Below are positions 28,570 through 42,100 of a stretch of DNA of 64,000 bases, piece after piece. The notes beneath the pieces were generated by a model. It made no database searches. It worked only from the letters and a program-made list of their open reading frames with translations, and was not told the DNA's origin. The translations under genes and the position numbers were made by a program. The stretch is from Halictus rubicundus (Eukaryota; Arthropoda; Insecta; Hymenoptera; Halictidae): contig NW_027488591.1 in NCBI RefSeq assembly GCF_050948215.1, forward strand, positions 248,001-312,000, read 5' to 3'. The first letter of the stretch is position 1. Each line of letters begins with the position of its first letter.

Positions 28570-30022
28570 TAGGATAGATGATAGGATAGGATAGAGAATA
28601 GGATAGGATAGAGGATAGGATAGGATAGAGGATAGGATAGAGGATAGGATACAGGATAGGATAGAGGATAGGATAGGATAGAGGATAGGATAGAGGATAG
28701 GATAGGATAGAGGATAGGATAAGATAGAGGAAAGGATAGGATAGATGATCGGATAGATGATAGGATCGGATAGAGGATAGAGGATAGGATAGGATAGAGG
28801 ATAGGATAGAGGATCGGATAGAGGATTGGATAGGATAGAGGAAAGGATAGGATAGAGGATAGGATAGGTAATTGGATAGGATAGAGGATAGGATAAGTTA
28901 GAGGATAGTATAGGATAGAGGATAGGATCGGATAGAGGATAGGATAGGATTAAGGATAGGATAGGATAGAGGATAGGATAGGATAGAGGATAGAATAGGA
29001 TAGATGATAGGATAGGATAGAGAATAGGATAGGATAGAGGATAGGATAGGATAGAGGATAGGATAGAGGATAGGATACAGGATAGGATAGAGGATAGGAT
29101 AGGATAGGATAGAGGATAGGATAGAGGATAGGATAGGATAGAGGATAGGATAGGTAATTGGATAGGATAGAGGATAGGATAAGTTAGAGGATAGTATAGG
29201 ATAGAGGATAGGATAGGATAGAGGATAGGATAGGATAAAGGATAGGATAGGATAGAGGATAGTATAGGATAGAGGATAGAATAGGATAGATGATAGGATA
29301 GGATAGAGAATAGGATAGGATAGAGAATAGGATAGGATAGAGGATAGGATAGAGGATAGGATAGAGGATAGGATAGGATAGTGGATAGGATAGAGGATAG
29401 GATAGGATAGAGGATAGGATAGAGGATAGGATAGAGGATAGGATAGAGGATAGGATAGGATAGAGGATAGGAAAGGATAGAGGATAGGATGGGATAGAGG
29501 ATAGGATAGGATAGTGGATAGGATAGAGGATAGGATAGGATAGAGGATAGGATAGGATAGAGGATAGGATAGGATAGAGGATAGGATAGGATAGAGGATA
29601 GGATAGGATAGAGGATAGGATAGGATAGAGGATAGGATAGGATAGAGGATAGGATAGGATAGAGGATAGGATAGGATAGAGGATAGGATAGGATAGAGGA
29701 CAGGATAGAGGATCGGATAGAGGATAGGATAGGATAGAGGAAAGGATAGGATAGATGATCGGATAGATGATAGGATAGGATAGAGGATAGGATAGGATAG
29801 AGGTTAGGATAGGATAGAGGATAGAATAGGATAGAGGATAGGATAGGATAGAGGATAGGATTGGATAGAGCATCGGATGGACGATAGGATAGGATAGAGG
29901 ATAGGATAGGATAGAGCATAGGATTGGATAGAGGATCGGATGGAGGATAGGATAGGATAGAGGATAGGATAGGATAGAGGATCGTATAGGATAGAGGATA
30001 GGATAGAATAGAGGATAGGATA
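28570..30022 (+). repeat. Copy 2 of the 1.43-1.50 kb tandem duplication
   Basis: This is the partner of 27,136-28,520. It diverges near 30,022, where it reads AGGGTAAAGG and copy 1 reads AGGATTAAGG. It overlaps the start of the following 1,408-bp duplication, so the two events are nested. Confidence 0.87.
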
Positions 30023-31024
30023 GGGTAAAGGATAGGATTGCATAGAGGACAGGATAGGATACGATAGAGGATAGGATAGGATAGGATAGAGGATAGGATA
30101 GGATAGAGGATAGGATAGGATAGAGGATAGGATAGGATAGAGGATAGGATAGGATAGAGGATAGGATAGGATAGAGGATAGGATAGGATAGAGGATAGGA
30201 TAGGATAGAGGATAGGATAGGATAGAGGATAGGATAGGATAGAGGATAGGATAGGATAGAGAATAGGATAGGATAGAGGATAGGATAGGATAGAGGATAG
30301 GATAGGATAGAGGATAGGATAGGATAGAGGATAGGATAGAGGATAGCATAGAGGATAGGATAGGATAGGGGATCGGATAGAGGATAGGATAGGATAGAGG
30401 ATAGGATAGGACAGGATAGAGGATCGGATAGAGGATAGGATAGGATAGAGGATAGGATATAATAGAGGATTGGATAGGATAGAGGATAGGATAGGATAGA
30501 GGATCTAATAGAGGATAGGATAGGATAGAGGATAGGATAGGATAGAGTATAGGATAGGATAGAGGATAGGCTGGGTTAGAGGATAGGATAGGATAGAGGA
30601 TAGGATAGGATAGAGGATAGGATATGATGGAGGATAGGATAGGATAGAGGATAGGATAGGATAGAGGATAGGATAGGATAGAGGATAGGATAGGATAGAG
30701 GACAGTTTAGAGGATCGGATAGGATAGGATAGAAGATAGGATAGGATAGAGGATAGGATAGGATAGAGTATAGGATAGGATAGAGGATAGAATAGGATAG
30801 AGGATAGGATAGGATAGAGGATAGGATAGGATAGAGGATAGGATAGGATAGGATAGGATAGGATAGAGGATAGGATAGGATAGAGGATATAATAGGATTG
30901 AGGAAAGGATAGGATAGAGGATTGGGTAGGATAGAGGATAGGATAGCATAGAGGATATAATAGGATTGAGGAAAGGATAGGATAGAGGATAGGGTAGGAT
31001 AGAGGATAGGATAGGATAGAGGAT
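29617..31024 (+). repeat. 1,408-bp tandem duplication, copy 1
   Basis: It is followed directly by an equal-length copy. Landmarks pair at exactly 1,408: C 29,701/31,109, C 29,871/31,279, C 30,571/31,979 and C 30,703/32,111. I found no mismatch or length change at any position compared, including the rare words GAGCATCGGATGGACG, GGCTGGGTTAGAGG and GGACAGTTTAGAGG. The left edge lies in consensus dodecamers and is approximate. Confidence 0.92.
30080..30345 (+). repeat. Near-perfect dodecamer tract
   Basis: About 265 bp of almost uniform GGATAGGATAGA, with one visible GAGAATAGG variant near 30,260. It is repeated at about 31,488-31,753 as part of the 1,408-bp duplication. It is among the most homogeneous stretches in the window. 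Confidence 0.85.
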
Positions 31025-32432
31025 AGGATAGGATAGAGGATAGGATAGGATAGAGGATAGGATAGGATAGAGGATAGGATAGGATAGAGGATAGGATAGG
31101 ATAGAGGACAGGATAGAGGATCGGATAGAGGATAGGATAGGATAGAGGAAAGGATAGGATAGATGATCGGATAGATGATAGGATAGGATAGAGGATAGGA
31201 TAGGATAGAGGTTAGGATAGGATAGAGGATAGAATAGGATAGAGGATAGGATAGGATAGAGGATAGGATTGGATAGAGCATCGGATGGACGATAGGATAG
31301 GATAGAGGATAGGATAGGATAGAGCATAGGATTGGATAGAGGATCGGATGGAGGATAGGATAGGATAGAGGATAGGATAGGATAGAGGATCGTATAGGAT
31401 AGAGGATAGGATAGAATAGAGGATAGGATAGGGTAAAGGATAGGATTGCATAGAGGACAGGATAGGATACGATAGAGGATAGGATAGGATAGGATAGAGG
31501 ATAGGATAGGATAGAGGATAGGATAGGATAGAGGATAGGATAGGATAGAGGATAGGATAGGATAGAGGATAGGATAGGATAGAGGATAGGATAGGATAGA
31601 GGATAGGATAGGATAGAGGATAGGATAGGATAGAGGATAGGATAGGATAGAGGATAGGATAGGATAGAGAATAGGATAGGATAGAGGATAGGATAGGATA
31701 GAGGATAGGATAGGATAGAGGATAGGATAGGATAGAGGATAGGATAGAGGATAGCATAGAGGATAGGATAGGATAGGGGATCGGATAGAGGATAGGATAG
31801 GATAGAGGATAGGATAGGACAGGATAGAGGATCGGATAGAGGATAGGATAGGATAGAGGATAGGATATAATAGAGGATTGGATAGGATAGAGGATAGGAT
31901 AGGATAGAGGATCTAATAGAGGATAGGATAGGATAGAGGATAGGATAGGATAGAGTATAGGATAGGATAGAGGATAGGCTGGGTTAGAGGATAGGATAGG
32001 ATAGAGGATAGGATAGGATAGAGGATAGGATATGATGGAGGATAGGATAGGATAGAGGATAGGATAGGATAGAGGATAGGATAGGATAGAGGATAGGATA
32101 GGATAGAGGACAGTTTAGAGGATCGGATAGGATAGGATAGAAGATAGGATAGGATAGAGGATAGGATAGGATAGAGTATAGGATAGGATAGAGGATAGAA
32201 TAGGATAGAGGATAGGATAGGATAGAGGATAGGATAGGATAGAGGATAGGATAGGATAGGATAGGATAGGATAGAGGATAGGATAGGATAGAGGATATAA
32301 TAGGATTGAGGAAAGGATAGGATAGAGGATTGGGTAGGATAGAGGATAGGATAGCATAGAGGATATAATAGGATTGAGGAAAGGATAGGATAGAGGATAG
32401 GGTAGGATAGAGGATAGGATAGGATAGAGGAT
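31025..32432 (+). repeat. 1,408-bp tandem duplication, copy 2
   Basis: This is the adjacent copy of 29,617-31,024. The right edge is sharp: near 32,432 this copy continues with GGATCGG, whereas copy 1 runs into consensus GGATAGG at the junction. Confidence 0.92.
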
Positions 32433-34680
32433 CGGATAGAGGATAGGATAGGATAGGATAGAGGATAGGATCGGATAGAGGATAGGATAGGATAGAGGAT
32501 AGAATAGGATAGAGGATAGGATAGGATAGAGGATAGGATAGGATAGGATAGAGGATAGGATAGGATAGAGGATAGGATAGAGGATAGGATAGGATAGAGG
32601 ACAGGATAGAGGATCGGATAGAGGATAGGATAAGATAGAGGAAAGGATAGGATAGATGATCGGATAGATGATAGGATAGGATAGAGGATAGGATAGGATA
32701 GAGGTTAGGAAAGGATAGAGGATAGAATAGGATAGAGGATAGGATAGGATAGAGGATAGGATTGGATAGAGGATCGGATGGAGGATAGGATAGGATAGAG
32801 GATAGGATAGGATAGAGGATAGGATTGGATAGAGGATCGGATGGAGGATAGGATAGGATAGAGGATAGGATAGGATAGAGGATCGTATAGGATAGAGGAT
32901 AGGATAGAATAGAGGATAGGATAGGGTAAAGGATAGGATTGCATAGAGGACAGGATAGGATACGATAGAGGATAGGATAGGATAGGATAGAGGATAGGAT
33001 AGGATAGAGGATAGGATAGAGGATAGCATAGAGGATAGGATAGGATAGGGGATCGGATAGAGGATAGGATAGGACAGGATAGAGGATCGGATAGAGGATA
33101 GGATAGGATAGAGGATAGGATAGGACAGGATAGAGGATCGGATAGAGGATAGGATAGGATAGAGGATAGGATATAATAGAGGATTGGATAGGATAGAGGA
33201 TAGGATAGGATAGAGGATCTAATAGAGGATAGGATAGGATAGAGGATAGGATAGGATAGAGTATAGGATAGGATAGAGGATAGGCTGGGTTAGAGGATAG
33301 GATAGGATAGAGGATAGGATAGGATAGAGGATAGGATATGATGGAGGATAGGATAGGATAGAGGATAGGATAGGATAGAGGATAGGATAGGATAGAAGAT
33401 AGGATAGGATAGAGGATAGGATAGGATACAGGATAGGATAGGATAGAGGATAGGATATGATAGAGGATAGGATAGGATACGATAGAGGATATAATAGAGG
33501 ATCGGATAGAGGATAGGATAGGATAGAGGATAGGATAGGATAGAGGATAGAGTAGGATAGAGGATAGGATAGGATAGAGGATAGGATTGGATAGAGGATC
33601 GGATAGAGGATCGGATAGGGGATAGAGGATAGGATAGGATAGAGGATCGGATAGAGGATAGGATAGGATAGAGGATAGGATAGGATAGAGGAAAGGATAG
33701 GATAGTGGATAGGATAGGTATTTGGATAGGATAGAGGATAGGATAAGTAGAGGATAGGATAGCATAGAGGATAGGATAGGATAGAGGATAGGATAGGATA
33801 GAGGATAGGATAGGATAGAGGATAGGATAGGATAGAGGATGGTATAGAGGGTAGGATAGAGGATAGGATAGGATAGAGGATAGGATAGGAAAGAGGATGC
33901 GATAGGATACGATAGAGGATAGGATAGATGATAGGTTACGATAGAGGATCTGATAGAGGATAGGATAGGATACAGGATAGGATAGGGTAGAGGATCGGAT
34001 AGAGGATAGGATAGGATAGAGGATAGGATAGGATAGAGGAAAGGATATAATAGAGGATAGGATAGGTAATTGGATAGGATAGAGGATAGGATAAGGTAGA
34101 GGATAGGATAGCATAGAGTATAGGATAGGATAGAGGATAGGATAGGATAGAGGATAGGATAGGATAGAGGATAGGATAGGATACGATAGAGGATAGGATA
34201 GATGATAGGATAGGATAGAGGATCTGATAGAGGATACGATCGGATAGAGGATATGATAGGATAGCGGATCTGATAGAGGATACGATCGGATAGAGGTTAG
34301 GATAGGATAGAGGATCCGATAGGTAATTGGATAGGATAGGGGATAGGATAAGGTAGAGGCTAGTATAGGATAGAGGATCTGATAGAGGATAGGATAGGAT
34401 GGAGGATAGGATAGGATAGAGGATAGGATAGGTAATTGGATAGGATAGAGGATAGGATAAGGTAGAGGATAGTATAGGATAGAGGATAGGATAGAGGATA
34501 GGATAGGATAGAGGATAGGATAGGATAGAGGATAGAATAGGATAGAGGATAGGATAGGATAGAGGATAGGATAGGATAGAGGATAGGATAGGATAGGATA
34601 GAGGATAGGATAGGATAGAGGATATAATAGGATTGAGGAAAGGATAGGATAGAGGATAGGATAGAGGATAGCATAGAGGA
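32433..34680 (+). repeat. Mosaic satellite, partial third copy of the 1.4 kb unit
   Basis: It contains GGCTGGGTTAGAGG at 33,285 and landmarks of the preceding unit (GATGATCGG near 32,660, GGATCGTATAGG near 32,883) with altered spacing. The first GGATCCGATAGG word lies at 34,316. Part of 33.29-34.1 kb resembles 34.95-35.75 kb. No gene is seen. Confidence 0.72.
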
Positions 34681-37600
34681 TAGGATAGGATAGGGGATCG
34701 GATAGAGGATAGGATAGGATAGAGGATAGGATAGGACAGGATAGAGGATCGGATAGAGGATAGGATAGGATAGAGGATAGGATAGGACAGGATAGAGGAT
34801 CGGATAGAGGATAGGATAGGATAGAGGATAGGATATAATAGAGGATTGGATAGGATAGAGGATAGGATAGGATAGAGGATCTAATAGAGGATAGGATAGG
34901 ATAGAGGATAGGATAGGATAGAGTATAGGATAGGATAGAGGATAGGCTGGGTTAGAGGATAGGATAGGATAGAGGATAGGATAGGATAGAGGATAGGATA
35001 TGATGGAGGATAGGATAGGATAGAGGATAGGATAGGATAGAGGATAGGATAGGATAGAAGATAGGATAGGATAGAGGATAGGATAGGATACAGGATAGGA
35101 TAGGATAGAGGATAGGATATGATAGAGGATAGGATAGGATACGATAGAGGATATAATAGAGGATCGGATAGAGGATAGGATAGGATAGAGGATAGGATAG
35201 GATAGAGGATAGAGTAGGATAGAGGATAGGATAGGATAGAGGATAGGATTGGATAGAGGATCGGATAGAGGATAGAGGATAGGATAGGATAGAGGATCGG
35301 ATAGAGGATAGGATAGGATAGCGGATAGGATAGGATAGAGGAAAGGATAGGATAGAGGATAGGATAGGTATTTGGATAGGATAGAGGATAGGATAAGGTA
35401 GAGGATAGGATAGCATAGAGGATAGGATAGGATAGAGGATAGGATAGGATAGAGGATAGGATAGGATAGAGGATAGGATAGGATAGAGGATGGTATAGAG
35501 GATAGGATAGAGGATAGGATAGGATAGAGGATAGGATAGGAAAGAGGATAGGATAGGATACGATAGAGGATAGGATAGATGATAGGATACGATAGAGGAT
35601 CTGATAGAGGATAGGATAGGATACAGGATAGGATAGGGTAGAGGATCGGATAGAGGATAGGATAGGATAGAGGATAGGATAGGATAGAGGAAAGGATATA
35701 ATAGAGGATGGGATAGGTAATTGGATAGGATAGAGGATAGGATAAGGTAGAGGATAGGATAGCATAGAGTATAGGATAGGATAGAGGATAGGATAGGATA
35801 GAGGATAGGATAGGATACGATAGAGGATAGGATAGATGATAGGATAGGATAGAGGATCTGATAGAGGATACGATCGGATAGAGGATAGGATAGGATAGCG
35901 GATCTGATAGAGGATACGATCGGATAGAGGTTGGGATAGGATGGAGGATCCGATAGGTAATTGGATAGGATAGGGGATAGGATAAGGTAGAGGCTAGTAT
36001 AGGATAGAGGATCTGATAGAGGATAGGATAGGATGGAGGATAGGATAGGATAGAGGATAGGATAGGTAATTGGATAGGATAGAGGATAGGATAAGGTAGA
36101 GGATAGTATAGGATAGAGGATAGGATAGAGGATCGGATAGGATAGCATAGAAGATAGGATAGGATAGAGGATAGGATAGGATAGAGGATAGGATAGGATA
36201 GAGGATAGAATAGGATAGAGGATAGGATAGGATAGAGGATAGGATAGGATAGAGGATAGGATAGGATAGGATAGAGGATAGGATAGGATAGAGGATAGGA
36301 TAGGATAGGATAGAGGATAGGTTAGGATAGAGAATATAATAGGATTGAGGAAAGGATAGGATAGAGGATAGGGTAGGATAGAGGATAGGATAGGATAGAG
36401 GATATAATAGGATTGAGGAAAGGATAGGATAGAGGATAGGGTAGGATAGAGGATCGGATAGAGGATGGGATAGGATAGGATAGAGGATAGGATATAATAG
36501 AGGATAGGATTGGGTAGAGGATAGGATAGGATAGAGGATCGGATAGAGGATCGGATAGAGGATAGAGGATAGGATAGGATAGAGGATAGGATAGAGGATA
36601 GGATAGAGGATCGGATAGAGGATAGGATAGGATAGAGGAGAGGATACGATAGAGGATAGGATAGGTAATTGGATAGGATAGAGGATAGGATAAGTTAGAG
36701 GATAGTATAGGATAGAGGATAGGATCGGATAGAGGATAGGATAGGATTAAGGATAGGATAGGATAGAGGATAGGATAGGAGAGAGGATAGAATAGGATAG
36801 ATGATAGGATAGGATAGAGAATAGGATAGGATAGAGGATAGGATAGGATAGAGGATAGGATAGAGGATAGGATACAGGGTAGGATAGAGGATAGGATAGG
36901 ATAGAGGATAGGATAGAGGATAGGATAGGATAGAGGATAGGAAAGGATAGAGGATAGGATGGGATAGAGGATAGGATAGGATAGAGGATAGGATAGGATA
37001 GGATAGAGGATAGGATAGGATAGAGGATAGGATAGAGGATAGGATAGGATAGAGGATAGGATAGGTAATTGGATAGGATAGAGGATAGGATAGGATAGAG
37101 GATAGGATAGGAAAGAGGGTAGGATAGGTTAGAGGATAGGATAGGATAAAGGATAGGATAGGATAGAGGATAGTATAGGATAGATGATAGAATAGGATAG
37201 ATGATAGGATAGGATAGAGAATAGGATAGGGTAGAGAATAGGATAGGATAGAGGATAGGATAGAGGATAGGATAGGATAGTGGATAGGATAGAGGATAGG
37301 ATAGGATAGAGGATAGGATAGAGGATAGGATAGGAAAGAGGGTAGGATAGGATAGAGGATAGGATGGGATAGAGGATAGGATAGGATAGAGGATAGGATA
37401 GGATAGAGGATAGGATAGGATAGAGGACAGGATAGAGGATCGGATAGAGGATAGGATAGGATAGAGGAAAGGATAGGATAGATGATCGGATAGATGATAG
37501 GATAGGATAGAGGATAGGATAGGATAGAGGTTAGGATAGGATAGAGGATAGAATAGGATAGAGGATAGGATAGAGGATAGGATGGGATAGAGGATAGGAT

Positions 37601-39100
37601 AGGATAGAGGGTAGGATAGGATAGAGGATAGGATAGGAAAGAGGGTAGGATAGGATAGAGGATAGGATGGGATAGAGGATAGGATAGGATAGAGGATAGG
37701 ATAGGATAGAGGACAGGATAGAGGAGCGGATAGAGGATAGGATAGGATAGAGGAAAGGATAGGATAGATGATCGGATAGATGATAGGATAGGATAGAGGA
37801 TAGGATAGGATAGAGGTTAGGATAGGATAGAGGATAGAATAGGATAGAGGATAGGATAGGATAGAGGATAGGATTGGATAGAGGATCGGATGGAGGATAG
37901 GATAGGATAGAGGATAGGATAGGATAGAGGATCGTATAGGATAGAGGATAGGATAGAATAGAGGATAGGATAGGGTAAAGGATAGGATTGCATAGATGAC
38001 AGGATAGGATACGATAGAGGATAGGATAGGATAGGATAGAGGATAGGATAGAGGATAGGATAGAGGATAGGATAGGATAGAGGATAGGATAGGATAGAGG
38101 ATAGGATAGGATAGAGGATAGGATAGGATAGAGGATAGGATAGGATAGGATAGAGGATAGGATAGGATAGAGGATAGGATAGAGGATAGCATAGAGGACA
38201 GGATAGGATAGGGGATCGGATAGAGGATAGGATAGGACAGGATAGAGGATCGGATAGAGGATAGGATAGGATAGAGGATAGGATATAATAGAGGATTGGA
38301 TAGGATAGAGGATAGGATAGGATAGAGGATCTAATAGAAGATAGGATAGGATAGAGGATAGGATAGGATAGAGTATAGGATAGGATAGAGGATAGTCTGG
38401 GTTAGAGGATAGGATAGGATAGAGGATAGGATAGGATAGAGGATAGGATATGATGGAGGATAGGATAGGATAGAGGATAGGATAGGATAGAGGATAGGAT
38501 AGGATACAGGATAGGATAGGATAGAGGATAGGATATGATAGAGGATATGATAGGATACGATAGAGGATAGGATAGAGGATCGGAAAGAGGATAGGATAGG
38601 ATAGAGGATAGGATAGGATAGAGGATAGAGTAGGATAGAGGATAGGATAGGATAGAGGATAGGATTGGATAGAGGATCGGATAGAGGATCGGATAGAGGA
38701 TAGGATAGGATAGAGGATAGGATAGGATAGAGGATCGGATAGAGGATAGGATAGGATAGAGGATAGGATAGGATAGAGGAAAGGATAGGATAGAGGATGG
38801 GATAGGTAATTGGATAGGATAGAGGATAGGATAAGGTAGAGGATAGGATAGCATAGAGGATAGGATAGGATAGAGGATAGGATAGGATAGAGGATAGGAT
38901 AGGATAGAGGATAGGATAGGATAGAGGATGGTATAGAGGATAGGATAGAGGATAGGATAGGATAGAGGATGGTATAGAGGATAGGATAGAGGATAGGATA
39001 GGATAGAGGATAGGATAGGAAAGAGGATAGGATAGGATACGATAGAGGATAGGATAGATGATAGGATAGATGACTGGATAGGATAGAGGATCTGATAGAG
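34681..39100 (+). repeat. 4+ kb segment duplicated at 51.98-56.07 kb
   Basis: Landmarks pair with the right-hand copy: 34,699/52,001, 34,947/52,249 and 35,763/53,065 (offset 17,302); 35,858/53,177, 35,904/53,223 and 35,950/53,269 (17,319); about 36,511/53,779 (17,268); 38,397/55,597 (17,200); 39,074/56,039 (16,965). Most drift occurs in a few steps, one of them 17 bp. A loss of about 0.22 kb separates the last two points. Confidence 0.85.
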
Positions 39101-42100
39101 GATACGATCGGACAGCGGATAGGATATGATAGAGGATCGGATAGGTAATTGGATATGATAGGGGAGAGGATAAGGTAGAAGCTAGTATAGGATAGAGGAT
39201 AGGATAGGATAGAGGATAGGATAGGATAAAGGATAGGATAGGATAGAGGATAGGATAGGATAGAGGATAGGATAGGATAGAGGATCGGATAGAGGATAGG
39301 ATAGGATAGAGGGTAGGATAGGATAGAGGATAGAGTAGGATAGAGGATAGGATAGAATAGAGGATAGGATAGGATAAAGGATAGGATAGGATAGAGGGTA
39401 GGATAGGATAGGATAGAGGATAGGATAGGATAGGATAGAGGATAGGATAGGATCGGATGGAGGATAGGATAGGATAGAGGATAGGATAGGATAGAGGATA
39501 GGATTGGATAGAGGATCGGATGGAGGATAGGATAGGATAGAGGATAGGATAGGATAGAGGATCGTATAGGATAGAGGATAGGATAGAATAGAGGATAGGA
39601 TAGAGGATAGGATACAGGATAGGATAGAGGATAGGATAGGATAGAGGATAGGATAGAGGATAGGATAGGATAGAGGATAGGAAAGGATAGAGGACTAGGA
39701 TGGGATAGAGGATAGGATAGGATAGAGGATAGGGATAGGATAGGATAGGATAGAGGATAGGATAGGATAGAGGATAGGATAGAAGAGGATAGGATAGGAT
39801 AGAGGATAGGATAGGTAATTGGATAGGATAGAGGATAGGATAGGATAGAGGATAGGATAGGAAAGAGGGTAGGATAGGATAGAGGATAGGATAGGATAAA
39901 GGATAGGATAGGATAGAGGATAGTATAGGATAGAGGATAGAATAGAGATAGATGATAGGATAGGATAGAGAATAGTGATAGGGTAGAGAATAGGATAGGA
40001 TAGAGGATAGGATAGAGGATAGGATTAGGATAGTGGATAGGATAGAGGGATAGGATAGGATAGAGGATAGGATAGAGGATAGGATAGGAAAGAGGGTAGG
40101 ATAGGATAGAGGATAGGATGGGATAGAGGATAGGATAGGATAGAGGATAGGATAGGATAGAGGATAGGATAGAGGATAGGATAGGATAGAGGACAGGATA
40201 GAGGATCGGATAGAGGATAGGATAGGATAGAGGAAAGGATAGGATAGATGATCGGATAGATGATAGGATAGGATAGAGGATAGGATAGGATAGAGGTTAG
40301 GATAGGATAGAGGATAGAATAGGATAGAGGATAGAATAGGATAGAGGATAGGATAGAGGATAGGATAGGATAGTGGATAGGATAGAGGATAGGATAGGAT
40401 AGAGGATAGGATAGAGGATAGGATAGGATAGAGGATAGGATAGAGGATAGGATAGGATAGAGGAAAGGATAGGATAGATGATCGGATAGATGATAGGATA
40501 GGATAGAGGGTAGGATAGGGTAGAGGTTAGGATAGGATAGAGGATAGGATATAATAGAGGATAGGATAGGATAGAGTATAGGATAGGATAGAGGATAGGC
40601 TGGGTTAGAGGATAGGATAGGATAGAGGATATTATAGGATAGAGGATAGGATATGATGGAGGATAGGATAGGATAGAGGATAGGATAGGATAGAGGATAG
40701 GATAGGATACAGGATAGGATAGGATAGAGGATAGGATATGATAGAGGATACGATAGGATACGATAGAGGATAGGATAGAGGATCGGATAGAGGATAGGAT
40801 AGGATAGAGGATAGGATAGGATAGAGGATAGAGTAGGATAGAGGATCGGATAGGTAATTGGATAGGATAGGGGAGAGGATAAGGTAGAAGCTAGTATAGG
40901 ATAGAGGATAGTATAGGATAGAGGATAGGATAGGATAAAGGATAGGATAGGATAGAGGATAGGATAGGATAGAGGATAGGATAGGATAGAGGATCGGATA
41001 GAGGATAGGATAGGATAGAGGATAGGATAGGATAGAGGATAGAGTAGGATAGAGGATAGGATAGGATAAAGGATAGGATTGGATAGAGGATAGAATAGGA
41101 TAGAGGATAGGATAGGATAGAGGATAGTATAGGATAGAGGATAGGATAGAATAGAGGATAGGATAGGATAAAGGATAGGATAGGATAGAGGATAGGATAG
41201 GATAGGATAGAGGATAGGATAGGATAGGATAGAGGATAGGATAGGATCGGATGGAGGATAGGATAGGATAGAGGATAGGATAGGATAGAGGATAGGATTG
41301 GATAGAGGATCGGATGGAGGATAGGATAGGATAGAGGATAGGATAGGATAGAGGATCGTATAGGATAGAGGATAGGATAGAATAGAGGATAGGATAGGGT
41401 AAAGGATAGGATTGCATAGAGGACAGGATAGGTTACGATAGAGGATAGGATAGGATAGGATAGAGGATAGGATAGGATAGAGGATAGGATAGGATAGAGG
41501 ATAGGATAGGATAGAGGATAGGATAGAGGATAGCATAGAGGATAGGATAGGATAGGGGATCGGATAGAGGATAGGATAGGATAGAGGATAGGATAGGACA
41601 GGATAGAGGATCGGATAGAGGATAGGATAGGATAGAGGATTTGATATAATAGAGGATTGGATAGGATAGAGGATAGGATAGGATAGAGGATCTAATAGAG
41701 GATAGGATAGGATAGAGGATAGGATAGGATAGAGTATAGGATAGGATAGAGGATAGGCTGGATTAGAGGATAGGATAGGATAGAGGATAGGATAGGATAG
41801 AGGATAGGATATGATGGAGGATAGGATAGGATAGAGGATAGGATAGGATAGAGGATAGGATAGGATAGGATAGGATAGAGGGTAGGATAGGATAGAGGAT
41901 AGGATAGGATACGATAGAGGATAGGATAGATGATAGGATAGGATAGAGGATCTGATAGAGGATACGATCGGATAGAGGATAGGATAGGATAGCGGATCTG
42001 ATAGAGGATACGATCGGATAGAGGTTAGGATAGGATAGAGGATCCGATAGGTAATTGGATAGGATAGGGGATAGGATAAGGTAGAGGCTAGTATAGGATA

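Larger units (their letters stand above)
22121..34300 (+). repeat. Satellite domain 2, ladder of 1.4-1.57 kb units
   Basis: Landmarks recur at 1,571 bp (about 22.6 to 24.2 kb), 1,568 bp (24.4 to 25.9 kb), 1,434-1,502 bp (27.1 to 28.6 kb) and 1,408 bp (29.6 to 31.0 kb). I read this as successive rounds of local tandem amplification of related units of about 1.5 kb. The GTAAACG landmark dies out here (last, mutated copies near 25,032 and 26,600). GGCTGGGTTAGAGG appears from 30,571 onward. No gene or unique sequence is visible. Confidence 0.8.
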
